From the NCBI RefSeq assembly GCF_029227915.1, contig NC_079881.1:372001-436000 (forward strand): DNA of 64,000 nt, read 5' to 3'. This stretch comes from Hydractinia symbiolongicarpus. Lineage: Eukaryota > Cnidaria > Hydrozoa > Anthoathecata > Hydractiniidae. This document shows positions 63,601-64,000 of this stretch, piece by piece (within the stretch, counting starts at the first letter, position 1; each line of letters starts with the position of its first letter). Both the position numbers and the translations under genes were made by a program. Below the pieces are notes generated by a model. The model was not told the origin of the DNA. It saw only the letters and a list, made by a program, of their open reading frames with translations, and searched no databases.

Positions 63601-64000
63601 TGGGTTTTCGTTTGCCGGCGATTTAACTTCTTTTATTCAGCGTCTCATTAAAAATGAAAACATTTTTGTAAACTACAAGTCTCATGCGTTTTAGTGGTGA
63701 AAAAATAATTTAAAAAATTGTTCGGGAAATGAGTTTACTCCCTGGGTACTTTCTTTGTATACTTTTGACTATACGGGCCGAGTCCGAGGTTTACGGGAAA
63801 TGGCGGGTTTTCGTTTGCCGGAGATTAAACTTCTTTTATTCAGCGTCTCATCAAAAATGAAAACATTTTTGAAAACTGCAAGTCTCATGCGTTTTAGTGG
63901 TGAAAAGATAATTTAAAAAATCGTTTTGGAAATGAGTTTACTCACAGGGTACTTTCTTTGTATACTTTTGACTATACGGGCCGAGTCCGGGATTTACGGG

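Larger units (their letters stand above)
1..64000 (+). repeat. Satellite DNA array, ~203-bp monomer, about 316 head-to-tail copies
   Basis: Every stretch of the window aligns to the same monomer. Landmarks such as TTTGTATAC, TTTGCCGGCG, AGCGTCTCAT and the AAAATGAAAACATTT core recur every 202 or 203 bases without a break. All copies share one orientation; I found no inverted copy and no unique or transposon-like insertion. Monomers differ from one another at a limited set of positions, and the same combinations of variants recur at fixed offsets, which defines higher-order repeats. The array runs off both ends of the window. I infer a centromeric, pericentromeric or other heterochromatic location from architecture alone; the sequence does not prove centromere function. 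I do not recognise the family by name. Confidence 0.98.
58971..64000. repeat. Irregular, diverged monomers at the right side
   Basis: About 25 monomers of mixed type, including R-, S-, T- and Q-like forms at irregular spacing and F2-left/F1-right chimeras (59,274 and 61,501). A rare TTGTATAATTTTGAC / GGGCTGAGTCTAAG monomer occurs at about 59,878 and again at about 63,135, 16 monomers apart. The array continues at 64,000, where the last monomer is cut. Confidence 0.88.

Noticed and set aside
1-64000. Many open frames of 60-107 codons, some on the minus strand, repeating with similar peptides
   Set aside because: They recur once per one or two monomers and are bounded by monomer-specific stops. 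A 203- or 406-bp period is not a multiple of three, so the frame shifts at each unit. Their positions follow the repeat variants, with no recognisable domain. They are by-products of the satellite.
1-64000. Spaced direct repeats suggesting a CRISPR array
   Set aside because: There are no unique spacers; the whole 203-bp period is conserved, and there are no cas genes.
1-64000. Promoter-like words (TTGACT, TATACT) resembling bacterial -35/-10 boxes
   Set aside because: They are part of every monomer, have no gene downstream, and the array is eukaryotic in character.

Overview
The whole 64 kb window is one uninterrupted satellite DNA array. About 316 copies of a ~203-bp monomer (202 or 203 bp each, with a few indel variants) run head to tail in one orientation from the first base to the last, so the array continues past both edges. 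I see no gene, RNA gene, transposon, CRISPR array, microsatellite island or inverted segment. The only open frames are 60 to 107 codons long, recur once per one or two monomers, and are by-products of the repeat.

Organism: an array of this size and structure, with about one nucleosome's worth of DNA per monomer and higher-order repeats (HORs), points to eukaryotic centromeric or other heterochromatic DNA. I do not recognise the family and cannot name the lineage. A hand-counted monomer is about 37% GC yet carries about 12 CpG, more than base composition predicts. That argues against strong germline CpG methylation and so mildly favours an invertebrate or another weakly methylated genome over a vertebrate or a typical plant (inference).

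Monomer layout: a T-rich entry with a GTATAC site; a GC-rich core of about 60 bp with four CGGG words about 10 bp apart, ending at GCCGGC; then about 120 bp of AT-rich DNA with a 9-bp-stem dyad. Two ancestral subfamilies differ at linked sites. F1 reads tacttttgac / gccgagtcc / cttcttttattcagcg. F2 reads tacattcgac / gccaagccc / ccactttcattaagcg. Chimeras of both kinds occur.

Regions: 1-4.5 kb is irregular, with small local duplications. 4.5-14 kb holds 11-, 8-, 7- and 5-monomer HORs derived from one another. 14-17.6 kb is irregular but contains an older copy of part of the next block. 17,573-33,784 is two tandem copies of a 40-monomer, 8,106-bp unit in which I found only two base differences. 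33.8-40.5 kb holds 13- and 10-monomer units, and 40.6-41.8 kb two 608-bp trimers. 42-59 kb is a highly regular two-monomer (P/Q, 404 bp) array with inserted R, S and T monomers, itself built into a 19-monomer, 3,845-bp unit repeated about 2.2 times. 59-64 kb is more diverged and irregular. The pattern is what repeated unequal exchange and segmental duplication produce: homogenised interior blocks beside older, scrambled DNA.
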